From Desulfobacteraceae bacterium (GTDB taxonomy: Bacteria > Desulfobacterota > DSM-4660 > Desulfatiglandales > Desulfatiglandaceae): a stretch of DNA of 64,000 bases. The notes under the pieces were generated by a model. It had not been told where the DNA came from, searched no databases, and saw nothing but the letters and a program-made list of their open reading frames with translations. Positions 19,240 to 26,957 of this stretch are shown here, one piece after another. The position numbers were made by a program, and so were the translations under genes. Position 1 is the first letter of the stretch; each line of letters opens with the position of its first letter. The stretch covers positions 1-64,000 of the forward strand of contig JAERTK010000316.1 in NCBI GenBank assembly GCA_016844935.1, given 5' to 3'.

Positions 19240-19743
19240 ATGTTTTCAAAGGTATTGGGCTTTCTTGATAAAGTGCTGGTTTTCATCGAAGAGTGGACGC
19301 TTTTTATTGCCACTTTTGCCGCTTTGCTTGCCCTTTTTGTGAATGTGGTTTTGAGGTATGGGTTCAATTATTCCCTGGCCTGGTCGGAAGAACTGGTGCG
19401 GGAGGTGATTATTCTGACCACCTTTATCGGGTGCAGTGCCGCCATAAAGGCCCGTTCCATGATTAAGATCGATGCCCTGGTACAATTGGTTCCAAGGCTG
19501 AAAACACCTCTTGCCATTGTCAGCCATCTGGTGACGCTCCTGTTTTCTGTCATGATGGTCTATTATGGCTGGAAAATGGCGGCCCTTCAGATTATGACGG
19601 AACAGAAAACCATCATACTTGAGATTCCCCTCGTGTATCTCTATGCCATACTGCCGATTATGGGGGTCATGATGTTCATTCGAACGGTTCAAGTGATGTA
19701 TCAGGATTTTCTGGAAATGCGGACTGAAACGGAAGTGGCCTGA
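19240..19743 (+). CDS. dctQ: TRAP transporter small membrane subunit (DctQ)
   Basis: A 167-residue protein with four predicted membrane helices (TLFIATFAALLALFVNVVLRY, EVIILTTFIGCSAAI, IVSHLVTLLFSVMMVYYGWKM, LVYLYAILPIMGVMMFI). The YGFNYSLAWSEELVRE motif is typical of DctQ. It pairs with DctM in the membrane. GGGAG lies upstream of the ATG. Confidence 0.93.
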   Translation: MFSKVLGFLDKVLVFIEEWTLFIATFAALLALFVNVVLRYGFNYSLAWSEELVREVIILTTFIGCSAAIKARSMIKIDALVQLVPRLKTPLAIVSHLVTLLFSVMMVYYGWKMAALQIMTEQKTIILEIPLVYLYAILPIMGVMMFIRTVQVMYQDFLEMRTETEVA

Positions 19744-19798
19744 TTGCAGACGTCGTTTTAGATCTCCACCCCTATCGATTTCGGAGACGAGCTTTCAT

Positions 19799-21094
19799 AT
19801 GGAACTAAGCTATTTGGTTATTCTGCTTATTCTTCTCGGGTGCATGGCCGCAACGGTGCCGGTCTTCATGTGCCTCTTTTTTACCTCGGTCATGGGGTTT
19901 GTGTTGTTCACCGACCTGCCTGTCCTTGTTCTGGCGCAAAGCCTGTTTCGGAGTATGGATAAATTTGCCCTTGTGGTGGTTCTGTATTTCATACTTTGCG
20001 GCAATATTATGACGGCCGGGACGACTGTGGACAAACTCATTAAGGTGGCCAACGTGCTGGTCAGTTGGCTACCTGGCGGACTGGGAATGGCAGGTGTTAT
20101 TGCTTGCGGTCTTTTCGGCGCCATATCAGGATCAACCGTGGCCACGGTGGTGGCACTGGGTGGTTTCATGATTCCCGCGCTCATAGAGAACGGATACCAG
20201 GAAAAATACACCCTGGGGCTTATGACCACCTCCCCAAACCTGGGGGTGATCATTCCGCCCAGTATCGGAATGATACTCTATTGCATGATCAGTAATGTTT
20301 CTCTGGAAGGGCTGTTTCTGACCGGATTCGTGCCCGGGCTTCTGATTATCATCGCAACCTGTGTTTATTCTTATTTTTACTACCGAAAAAGGACCGATTT
20401 TGTGCGCATGCCTGTTCCGGATGTCAAGAAGGTTTTTTCTACCCTTAAGGAAGGCTTCTGGGCACTCATGTTGCCGGTCATTATTTTTGGCGGGATTTTT
20501 TCAGGCGCCTTTACCGCCAACGAAGCAGCGGTTGTGGCATGTGTATTCGCCTTTGTGGTTGAGCTGTTCATTCATAAATCCATTAAATTCAGTGATGTGA
20601 AAAGAATAACCGTCAGCTCCGCGGTCACCTCGGCGACCCTTTTGATCATTGTCGCGGGAGCCACCTGTTTCGGCCGTTATCTGACGCTGGAGGACATCCC
20701 CGGCAAGATTACGGAGGTTGTCTTGTCCAATATTCAATCGCCCATATTGTTTCTGGCGGTTTTGAATATCCTGCTGCTGATTGTCGGCATGTTCATGGAC
20801 ATCATTTCGGCCACCCTTATTCTGGGACCGGTTTTTCTGCCCATGCTTGGCGCGTTCGATATTAATCCCATGCATTTTGGTTTGATACTCACCGTTAACC
20901 TGGCCATCGGCTACTGTACGCCACCCATGGGGGTCAGTTTGTACATTACGGGGTCCATTGCCAACCGGGATCTGGTCTATGTCTCAAAAGCGGTGATGCC
21001 GTTTTTGGCCATACAGATCGGCGTATTGATCCTCATGACCTACTGGCCGGAGCTGGTGCTGTGGTTGCCCGCCAAATTTGGTTATTTGAACTGA
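19799..21094 (+). CDS. dctM: TRAP transporter large permease (DctM)
   Basis: A 431-residue permease of about 12 membrane helices that couples substrate import to a sodium or proton gradient. Motifs include GLFGAISGSTVATVVALGGFMIPALIENGY, TSPNLGVIIPPSIGMILY and NLAIGYCTPPMGVSLYI. Full length for DctM. Confidence 0.96.
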   Translation: MELSYLVILLILLGCMAATVPVFMCLFFTSVMGFVLFTDLPVLVLAQSLFRSMDKFALVVVLYFILCGNIMTAGTTVDKLIKVANVLVSWLPGGLGMAGVIACGLFGAISGSTVATVVALGGFMIPALIENGYQEKYTLGLMTTSPNLGVIIPPSIGMILYCMISNVSLEGLFLTGFVPGLLIIIATCVYSYFYYRKRTDFVRMPVPDVKKVFSTLKEGFWALMLPVIIFGGIFSGAFTANEAAVVACVFAFVVELFIHKSIKFSDVKRITVSSAVTSATLLIIVAGATCFGRYLTLEDIPGKITEVVLSNIQSPILFLAVLNILLLIVGMFMDIISATLILGPVFLPMLGAFDINPMHFGLILTVNLAIGYCTPPMGVSLYITGSIANRDLVYVSKAVMPFLAIQIGVLILMTYWPELVLWLPAKFGYLN

Positions 21095-21162
21095 CGGTTT
21101 GCGGGATAAACAGTTATGGTTATTTTCATTCAGCAAAGATTTTACCATAGGAGAGAACAGGA

Positions 21163-22743
21163 ATGAATTACGCTAAATACGCGACGCTTCACGCGCGTCA
21201 CCTGCCCGACAAAGAATGCCTCATTGAGCGGACCCCCTCTTTGAACCAGAGAAGGTCTCTTACCTGGAAACAGTTCAACGATGAGATCAATCGAACGGCC
21301 AACTATCTCTCCAAGGAACTGGGCATTCAGTTTGGCGACTATGTCATGCATCTTCAGAACAATTCCCTGGAATGGCTCATAACCTATTATGGCATTATTA
21401 AACTTGGCGCCGTGGTGGTGCCACTCAATTTCAGGTTTGTAGGGGATGATATCCTTTATGCCGCTGAGGTTTGCGATCCCAAAGTCTTTATCATCGGTTC
21501 GGAATTCCTTCCGGTGGTGCAGTCCGTGCAGAAAGATTTGAAAACCGTTGATAAATATATCTGTGTGGGTGCAGAAGTACCCGATGATATGATTGATTAC
21601 AAAACCATTGCAGCTTATGGGGATATTTCCGAGGCCACGGTGGATGTGGACAGTCAGCATGATCTGGCCATGATGTTCACTTCCGGAACCACTGGTCAGC
21701 CGAAACCCGTACTTCACACCCACGATTCCCTGAACAACACGGCCATTGGAAATGGGATGAGCTATTTTGTGGAGAAAAATGACAATTATGTTTTTTTCCT
21801 TCCCCTCTACCACAGTGGTACCATGTTCTTATGGGCGCCTTTCTATGCCACGGGGGCGAAGGGAACCATTCTCCGGGAGTTCACGGATCCCAAATGGATC
21901 ATGGAGGCCCTGGCAGAAGAGAAGGGGACGGATATTCTTTTTGTGGTGCCCATTGCTGTCGCCATCCTGAATGCCCTCAGGGATGGGAAATTGAAACTCG
22001 AGGACTATGATCTTTCAGCCTGGCGTTATCTGGAGATCGGTGCTCAGCCCGTGCCTTTTGATGTGATGAAAAAGCTGGTGGAAACGTTCCCCGTAGGCGT
22101 ATCCAATATTTACGGCATTACCGAGGGCGGGGGCGGCGGACTGTTTAACCTGTACCCTGAAGATGTTTTGCGGAAGCCGGGATCCATCGGGAAACCCACT
22201 TTTGGCGTTGAGGGGAAGATTGTTGATATTAAAGGGGATGAACTGCCCCCAGGCGAGGTGGGTGAACTGGTTTTCTCCACCCCTCGAATGATGAAAGGGT
22301 ATTTCAAAAATGAGGAAATGACCCGGGAGGGGCTCAAGGACGGGTGGCTCTATACGGGGGATCTGCTGCAGACCGATGAAGAAGGCTTCTTTTACATAGT
22401 CGATCGGAAAAAAGACATGATTACCAGCGGGGGTGAAAATATTTTTCCCGTTGAAATCGAAGACGCCCTTATGGAACACCCGAAAATCGATGATGTTGCC
22501 TGCATCGGCCATCCCGATGAACGCCTCGTGGAGGTTGTGATGGCCATCGTTCAATTGAAAGAAGGGGAAACCATGACGGAAGAGGAAATGCTTGAGTTTG
22601 GCAAAACCAAGCTGGCCAAATACAAATTGCCCAGGAAAGTGCTTTTTGACAACGTCATGCGGAATCCCACCGGAAAACTGATGAAACCCCAGATGCGTGA
22701 AAAGTATACGGGAAGAAAAGAGGCGTTTCAGAAATTAAGCTGA
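21163..22743 (+). CDS. AMP-forming acyl-CoA synthetase/ligase
   Basis: A 526-residue enzyme of the adenylate-forming family that joins an organic acid to coenzyme A using ATP. The ATP-binding loop reads MFTSGTTGQPKPVLHTHD, the A5 region YGITEGGGG, the A7-A8 region GWLYTGDLLQTDEEGFFYIVDRKKDM, and the C-terminal catalytic lysine is in NPTGKLMKP. The loop normally reads PKG; here it is PKP, a small deviation with the lysine kept. It is the last gene of the TRAP operon, which suggests that the imported acid is activated at once. The acid itself is unknown. Confidence 0.92.
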   Translation: MNYAKYATLHARHLPDKECLIERTPSLNQRRSLTWKQFNDEINRTANYLSKELGIQFGDYVMHLQNNSLEWLITYYGIIKLGAVVVPLNFRFVGDDILYAAEVCDPKVFIIGSEFLPVVQSVQKDLKTVDKYICVGAEVPDDMIDYKTIAAYGDISEATVDVDSQHDLAMMFTSGTTGQPKPVLHTHDSLNNTAIGNGMSYFVEKNDNYVFFLPLYHSGTMFLWAPFYATGAKGTILREFTDPKWIMEALAEEKGTDILFVVPIAVAILNALRDGKLKLEDYDLSAWRYLEIGAQPVPFDVMKKLVETFPVGVSNIYGITEGGGGGLFNLYPEDVLRKPGSIGKPTFGVEGKIVDIKGDELPPGEVGELVFSTPRMMKGYFKNEEMTREGLKDGWLYTGDLLQTDEEGFFYIVDRKKDMITSGGENIFPVEIEDALMEHPKIDDVACIGHPDERLVEVVMAIVQLKEGETMTEEEMLEFGKTKLAKYKLPRKVLFDNVMRNPTGKLMKPQMREKYTGRKEAFQKLS

Positions 22744-22765
22744 GCGTAATGAAAAACAGGAATAG

Positions 22766-22798
22766 AAAAAGAGGCGGCATTTTGCCGCCTCTTTTTTT
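22766..22798 (+). terminator. Rho-independent terminator of the TRAP/acyl-CoA ligase operon
   Basis: AAAAAGAGGCGGCA pairs with TGCCGCCTCTTTTT around a three-base loop, followed by further T residues. The stem is perfect and sits about 25 bases after the ligase stop. Confidence 0.93.
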
Positions 22799-22905
22799 GT
22801 GGGAATTGATTGAGCGGTTGCTATCTGGGAAGATGAACTCAAAAGATGGCACAAAGCGTTTAAATCACCAATCAAGGTTTCCCCTTTTCTCATTTCAAAA
22901 TTCAC

Positions 22906-22934
22906 TTGCTTTTTTGCCGTTATAGCGGTAAAAT
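22906..22934 (+). promoter_or_regulatory. Upstream hip promoter with operator in its spacer
   Basis: TTGCTT at 22906-22911 and TAAAAT at 22929-22934 are separated by 17 bases. The palindrome-like word CCGTTATAGCGG fills 22917-22928, inside the spacer, so a bound repressor would block the promoter. The same site occurs in reverse orientation at 23054-23074. Confidence 0.6.
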
Positions 22935-23026
22935 ATGTCCACAAATTAGGAATTTCCATTTTCCTAAAAATGAAACAGGCGAAATTTACCTGTATGACAG
23001 TAAAAAATGATATTCATTTGTCTCTG

Positions 23027-23074
23027 CTGACAATTTTAAGAATATATTGTACGATTTTACCGCTAAGGCGGCAA
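23027..23074 (+). promoter_or_regulatory. Second hip promoter and operator
   Basis: CTGACA at 23027-23032 and TACGAT at 23050-23055 with a 17-base spacer form a second promoter. Directly behind lies the palindrome CCGC-TAAG-GCGG at 23060-23071. The longer block 23054-23074 is the near-perfect reverse complement of 22914-22934 (18 of 21 bases). Both are likely HipB binding sites. Confidence 0.6.
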
Positions 23075-23092
23075 TTTTAGGAGATATGAGCT

Positions 23093-23317
23093 TTGGATTA
23101 TAGGGTGAGCGAAATCGTTCTGTTTCATCGCAAAAAAAGTGGTCTGACGCGAAATCAGTTGGCTGATCTAGCGGGTGTGGGTAAGACCGCTATTTATGAT
23201 ATGGAAAAAGGAAAAGAAACCATTCGGTTTTCAACCCTGCAAAAGGTGCTAAAGGCCCTGAATGTAAAAATCACTTTTACAAGTCCCTTAATGGAGGTGC
23301 TGAATGAGAAGCGCTGA
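23093..23317 (+). CDS. hipB: HipB-like XRE antitoxin/repressor
   Basis: A 74-residue Cro/C1-type helix-turn-helix protein (KSGLTRNQLADLAGVGKTAIYDMEKGKETIRFSTLQKVLKALNVKITF), the size of the DNA-binding HipB. Translation starts at TTG 23093, eight bases after a GGAG. Its end overlaps the next start by 14 bases. Together with the next two genes it makes a HipB-HipS-HipT arrangement. It probably binds the two palindromes just upstream. Confidence 0.88.
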   Translation: MDYRVSEIVLFHRKKSGLTRNQLADLAGVGKTAIYDMEKGKETIRFSTLQKVLKALNVKITFTSPLMEVLNEKR

Positions 23318-23618
23318 GGTATCGATGCATGGTGTGCCGTCCGGTATTTTAGAGGAAATAGAACCTGGAAAAAAATACCGGTTTACATATTTTGAGAAAT
23401 ATACAGGGCCCTCAATCGCATTAACCATGCCGGTGGAGGGAAAGGAATTTGTTTTTGAACGGTTTCCTCCATTTTTCGATGGTCTGTTGCCGGAAGGGGT
23501 CCTTCTTGAGGGCCTTTTGAGGCAGCGCAAGATTGATAAATTTGATTATTTAAGTCAGTTAATAACGGTGGGAAACGATCTGGTGGGCGCTGTTACCGTT
23601 CAGGAGAAAATTGAATGA
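23304..23618 (+). CDS. hipS: HipS-like protein (HipA N-terminal subdomain as a separate gene)
   Basis: A 104-residue protein equal to the Couple_hipA N-terminal domain: EVSMHGVPSGILEE, FTYFEKYTGPSIALTMP, FPPFFDGLLPEGVLLEGLLRQRKID and VGNDLVGAVTV. In two-gene hipBA systems this domain is fused to the kinase. In the three-gene HipBST systems it is a free small protein that acts as the antitoxin. It overlaps hipB by 14 bases and hipT by four (ATGA). Confidence 0.87.
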   Translation: MRSAEVSMHGVPSGILEEIEPGKKYRFTYFEKYTGPSIALTMPVEGKEFVFERFPPFFDGLLPEGVLLEGLLRQRKIDKFDYLSQLITVGNDLVGAVTVQEKIE

Positions 23619-24544
23619 GACGATGCCCGATTACCTACGAGGAATGTGAAAGCGGTCAGTATTCTCTTCGGGGTTTGAAAAAACTTTCACCCAGATTGAA
23701 GTTTTTAAAAGACTTCCCTTTCTCGGCTGAAGACCAGGTTAGAGAGGCAATTGCCCGGGCTGCAAAAATGTCAATTCAGGGAGTTCAACCCAAATTAAGT
23801 GTGCGCTTAAATTTAAAAAATGAGATCTTTGAGATTGCGGACACCGGTGGCCGGTATATTTTCAAACCGCAAACGGAGAATTACAGCGAAGTTCCGGAAA
23901 ATGAAGCTGTGACCATGCGGCTGGCCAAACTCATTGGAATCGATACGCCCCTGCATGGCCTGGTGTATTCCAAAGATGACACCATGACCTATTTCATCCG
24001 TCGCTTTGATCGAGCGGGCAGAAATAAGAAAATTCCGGTGGAAGATTTCGCTCAACTTTCTGGAAAAGATCGAGAGACCAAATATGATTCGTCCATGGAG
24101 CAGGTTGTTTCCCTCATCGAACAGTTTTGCACATTTCCGGCCATTGAAAAATTGAAACTTTTCAATCTAACACTTTTCAATTATCTCGTCGGAAATGAAG
24201 ATATGCATCTAAAGAATTTTTCCCTGATCAGGCAAGATCTGAAAGTGGAACTCTCCCCGGCCTATGATCTTTTAAACACAACGATTATATTAAATGCCCG
24301 GGAAGAGCTTGCACTTCCACTCGGCGGTAAGAAGAATAAACTGAAGAAAGATGACTTTTTTGTGTATTTCGCAAAAGAGCGCCTTGATTTAACCCGAAAA
24401 TCCATCGAGCAAACGGTGAATCGCATTGCAGAGGCATTTCCCGGATGGACTGATCTTATTCAAAAATGCTTTTTATCCGATCCCATGAAGGCTCAATACA
24501 TCGATCTTCTCAATGAGAGATTCAACAAACTGGATTTATTGTAA
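23615..24544 (+). CDS. hipT: HipT-like serine/threonine kinase toxin (HipA C-terminal domain)
   Basis: A 309-residue kinase lacking the HipA N-terminal subdomain. The glycine-rich loop reads KMSIQGVQPKL (Ser53-Ile-Gln55), where the E. coli O127 prototype has a Ser-Ile-Ser motif. The catalytic loop is GNEDMHLKNFSL and the metal motif is in SPAYDLLNT, so it should be active. HipA kinases inhibit growth by phosphorylating aminoacyl-tRNA synthetases: HipA acts on GltX and the described HipT on TrpS. The target here is unknown. Coupled to hipS by ATGA. Confidence 0.87.
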   Translation: MRRCPITYEECESGQYSLRGLKKLSPRLKFLKDFPFSAEDQVREAIARAAKMSIQGVQPKLSVRLNLKNEIFEIADTGGRYIFKPQTENYSEVPENEAVTMRLAKLIGIDTPLHGLVYSKDDTMTYFIRRFDRAGRNKKIPVEDFAQLSGKDRETKYDSSMEQVVSLIEQFCTFPAIEKLKLFNLTLFNYLVGNEDMHLKNFSLIRQDLKVELSPAYDLLNTTIILNAREELALPLGGKKNKLKKDDFFVYFAKERLDLTRKSIEQTVNRIAEAFPGWTDLIQKCFLSDPMKAQYIDLLNERFNKLDLL

Positions 24545-24571
24545 TTTTAGATTGACTTACTGCTGATTTGT

Positions 24572-24631
24572 AATCTGCCCCTTTAGGCCTTGTCGCTGCT
24601 GCCCCGTTTTGTTCCAGAGACCAGACGTTGA
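24572..24631 (+). pseudogene. Relic of a DUF4143 ATPase C-terminus
   Basis: The plus-strand frame reads N-L-P-L-stop-A-L-S-L-L-P-R-F-V-P-E and ends at a stop. The intact ATPase at 25554-26873 ends N-L-P-L-Y-A-V-S-Q-L-P-R-F-V-S-G. The nucleotide match is also clear (shared CTGCCCCTTTA and CCCCGTTTTGTT blocks). The in-frame TAG replaces a tyrosine codon. This is the decayed tail of a second copy. Confidence 0.6.
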
Positions 24632-24720
24632 CCGGGGATTTCGTCGTGCACTGACTTGGACGATCCGAACGCCTGTGTACCCTGTCATCCATGTTAACCA
24701 CGGAGAGCATGTTGTATAAA

Positions 24721-24744
24721 AGCAATAAAATGTTGCATATTGCT
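24721..24744. promoter_or_regulatory. Inverted repeat, likely operator of the ParD/ParE-like pair
   Basis: AGCAATA at 24721-24727 and TATTGCT at 24738-24744 form a perfect seven-base inverted repeat with a ten-base spacer, 50 bases before the antitoxin gene. Ribbon-helix-helix antitoxins usually bind such sites to repress their own operon. Confidence 0.45.
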
Positions 24745-24793
24745 ATTACATACGGTACGGTGGTGTGAAATGTCCTGATAGGGGGTGATTACA

Positions 24794-25012
24794 ATGACAA
24801 GTGCCGTAAGAGTTTCCGAGGAGTTGGTGCGGGAAGCAAGAATATTCAGCAAAGTTGATCAACGATCTTTAACTGGGCAAATTGAGCACTGGGCAAAAAT
24901 AGGCAAGTGCGCTGAGGAAAACCCTGACCTGACTTATAGCCTAATAAAGGATATCCTTATTGGTCTTGTTGAGCTTGAACAAGGTGAATCATCAGAATAC
25001 AAGTTCGGATAA
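24794..25012 (+). CDS. ParD-like antitoxin
   Basis: A 72-residue protein starting TSAVRVSEELVREARIFSKVDQRSLTGQIEHWAKIGKCAEENPDL, the pattern of the ParD-like/TA_antitoxin family. The N-terminal strand and helix would form a ribbon-helix-helix DNA-binding dimer and the C-terminal helix would cover the toxin. ATG 24794 is chosen because TAGGGGG lies at a good distance; GTG 24785 is an alternative. The toxin gene starts six bases after its stop. Confidence 0.8.
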   Translation: MTSAVRVSEELVREARIFSKVDQRSLTGQIEHWAKIGKCAEENPDLTYSLIKDILIGLVELEQGESSEYKFG

Positions 25013-25018
25013 CCGCCA

Positions 25019-25300
25019 ATGAAAATTTTACAGGCTCGGCAATTTGGAAGAAAGGTTAAAAAATTCACCCAACAAGAAAAAAGATCGCTCGACAAGCAGA
25101 TTCAAAAAATCGTTGACAATCCTGCCATCGGTTCCGAAAAAAGAGGCGACCTTCGAGGGGTATATGTTCATAAATTCAAGATGAAACAGACACAATATCT
25201 GCTTTCTTATCGTTTTGCCGAAGAGATTCTTGAATTAATCATGATTGGTCCCCATGAAAACTACTATAGAGACCTGAAAGGCTATTTGAAAAGTAGCTAA
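25019..25300 (+). CDS. RelE/ParE superfamily toxin
   Basis: A 93-residue toxin: MKILQARQFGRKVKKFTQQEKRSLDKQIQKIVDNPAIGSEKRGDLRGVYVHKFKMKQTQYLLSYRF and then the ILELIMIGPHENYYRDLK ending. The pattern (two helices, DLRGVYVHKF, YLLSYRF, GPHENYY) is that of RelE/ParE toxins which cut mRNA on the ribosome or poison gyrase. Which of the two applies is not decided by sequence. It is the downstream partner of the ParD-like antitoxin. Confidence 0.85.
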   Translation: MKILQARQFGRKVKKFTQQEKRSLDKQIQKIVDNPAIGSEKRGDLRGVYVHKFKMKQTQYLLSYRFAEEILELIMIGPHENYYRDLKGYLKSS

Positions 25301-25350
25301 CAAGCAAACAATCATAGACCAAGGTTTGACACCGCTCTCCAACTTGCTAA

Positions 25351-25389
25351 AATCCGCAAACAAAATAAATATTTGTTTGTTTGCGGATT
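25351..25389. repeat. Perfect 14-base inverted repeat
   Basis: AATCCGCAAACAAA and TTTGTTTGCGGATT pair perfectly with an 11-base loop. No T run follows on either side, so it is a weak terminator at best; it could separate the toxin gene from the ATPase gene. Confidence 0.6.
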
Positions 25390-25484
25390 AAACGGTTTCA
25401 GTACGGCCTTTGATGAGTACCCTTCTTTTCTATGACCGTAAGGGAGTATTTTGTGACAAAACGCACGTTTTACGTCCGAATAAA

Positions 25485-25498
25485 GTGCAAGTTTGCAC
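25485..25498. promoter_or_regulatory. Palindrome upstream of the first DUF4143 ATPase
   Basis: GTGCAA-GT-TTGCAC, a six-base inverted repeat, lies 56 bases before the ATPase start. It may be an operator; the second ATPase also has a palindrome in the same region. Confidence 0.35.
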
Positions 25499-25553
25499 AA
25501 AATCAACCTGAAAAGCTTGACGGTGACCCACATTTGTGGCAAACTACCATGCC

Positions 25554-26873
25554 ATGAAAAGAGATATTTATGAAAAGTTGGTAACGTGGAAATCGTCTCC
25601 CCGGAGGAAGCCACTTCTCTTGCAGGGTGCCCGGCAAACGGGAAAAACGTTCATCCTCAGGGAGTTCGGCCAAAAAGAATACCAAGGTGTCGTATACTGC
25701 AACTTTGAAGAAGATCCCGGTCTCGACCAGCTGTTTCAACGGGATTTGAATCCGGAGCACATACTGGCGGAACTTTCCATTTATATGAACGTGGAGATTC
25801 ATCCAGGGTCCGATTTGATTATCTTCGACGAGATCCAGGCTTCAAATGGTGCCTTGAATTCACTGAAGTACTTTGCTGAGCAGCGACCCGCTGTTCATAT
25901 GGCGGCTGCAGGCTCTCTTCTCGGGGTGAAACTATCCAGCCCAGGATCTTTTCCGGTGGGGAAAGTGAATTTCCTCCATCTCTATCCCATGAATTTTTTG
26001 GAATTCTTAGATGCAATGGGGGAATCCAGATATAGAAAACTGATTGAAAATCTCGACCCGCCTGTTCCCATAAACGAAGCATTTCATTCACACCTAATCG
26101 ATCTGCTCAGATGCTATTATTTTGTCGGCGGCATGCCAGAACCTGTCGAGCATTTTGTCGAAACAGGCAACGGACGCGAAACCAGGGAGATTCAGGAAGA
26201 AATTATTAAGTCATATGTTCTGGATTTCGCCAAACATGCTCCGTCAACCGACATACCGAAACTTACTCAGCTCTGGGACTCTATCCCAAAGCATTTGGGA
26301 AGAGAGAACAAGAAATTCGTGTTTTCTGCTGTCAGAAAAGGGGCCAGGGCCCGAGCCTATGAAAATGCGCTGACCTGGCTTGAAGATGCCGGTCTTATCC
26401 ACAGGGCAAATGCAGTTGAGACCTGTAAACATCCACTCAAACATTATGCGGATGTGAGTTGTTTCAAAATATATGCCCTGGATGTTGGATTGTTAGGGGC
26501 TCTGGCCGGATCTCCTGTTGAGCTGCTGGCACAAGGCGGGCGGCTCTTCAATGAGTATGAGGGTGCTTTTGTCGAAAATTACGTTGCCCAGCAACTGGTC
26601 TCGCATTTCCGCCAGGACCTCTTCTACTGGCGAAGTAAAGGCGGAAAGGCCGAGCTTGACTTTCTTTGTGAATTTGCGGATCGGATCTGTCCGCTGGAGG
26701 TTAAAGCCGGGATTAATCCAAAAAGCAAAAGCTTGAAGTCCTACGATTTACAGTTCCAACCGGTCCGGCTCATGCGCACGAATCTGCTTAATTTCAAGAT
26801 GGATGGGAAAATCTGCAACCTGCCCCTTTACGCTGTATCGCAGCTACCCCGTTTTGTTTCAGGGGCCGGTTGA
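25554..26873 (+). CDS. AAA ATPase with DUF4143 C-terminal domain (copy 1)
   Basis: A 439-residue protein of the AAA_14/DUF4143 family. The N-terminal half has Walker A GARQTGKT and Walker B DLIIFDEIQ, and the arginine-finger region follows. The C-terminal half ends in a nuclease-like core, FYWRSKGGKAELDFLCEF with PLEVKAG, which carries the E-x-K pattern of PD-(D/E)XK folds. The family is common in accessory DNA but has no settled role. ATG 25554 fits the family beginning (KRDIYEKLVTWK); GTG 25536 is an alternative. A relic of its C-terminus lies 1 kb upstream. Confidence 0.85.
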   Translation: MKRDIYEKLVTWKSSPRRKPLLLQGARQTGKTFILREFGQKEYQGVVYCNFEEDPGLDQLFQRDLNPEHILAELSIYMNVEIHPGSDLIIFDEIQASNGALNSLKYFAEQRPAVHMAAAGSLLGVKLSSPGSFPVGKVNFLHLYPMNFLEFLDAMGESRYRKLIENLDPPVPINEAFHSHLIDLLRCYYFVGGMPEPVEHFVETGNGRETREIQEEIIKSYVLDFAKHAPSTDIPKLTQLWDSIPKHLGRENKKFVFSAVRKGARARAYENALTWLEDAGLIHRANAVETCKHPLKHYADVSCFKIYALDVGLLGALAGSPVELLAQGGRLFNEYEGAFVENYVAQQLVSHFRQDLFYWRSKGGKAELDFLCEFADRICPLEVKAGINPKSKSLKSYDLQFQPVRLMRTNLLNFKMDGKICNLPLYAVSQLPRFVSGAG

Positions 26874-26957
26874 ACGTGAGGAAAATGACAATTTCAAAAT
26901 TACGGAGAAGACCCATTTGGGTCGCTGACAAAGCCTGCGGTTCGATTCTGGAAACGT

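Noticed and set aside
25351-25389. Rho-independent terminator
   Set aside because: The stem is perfect but AT-rich and not followed by a T run, so it is listed only as an inverted repeat.
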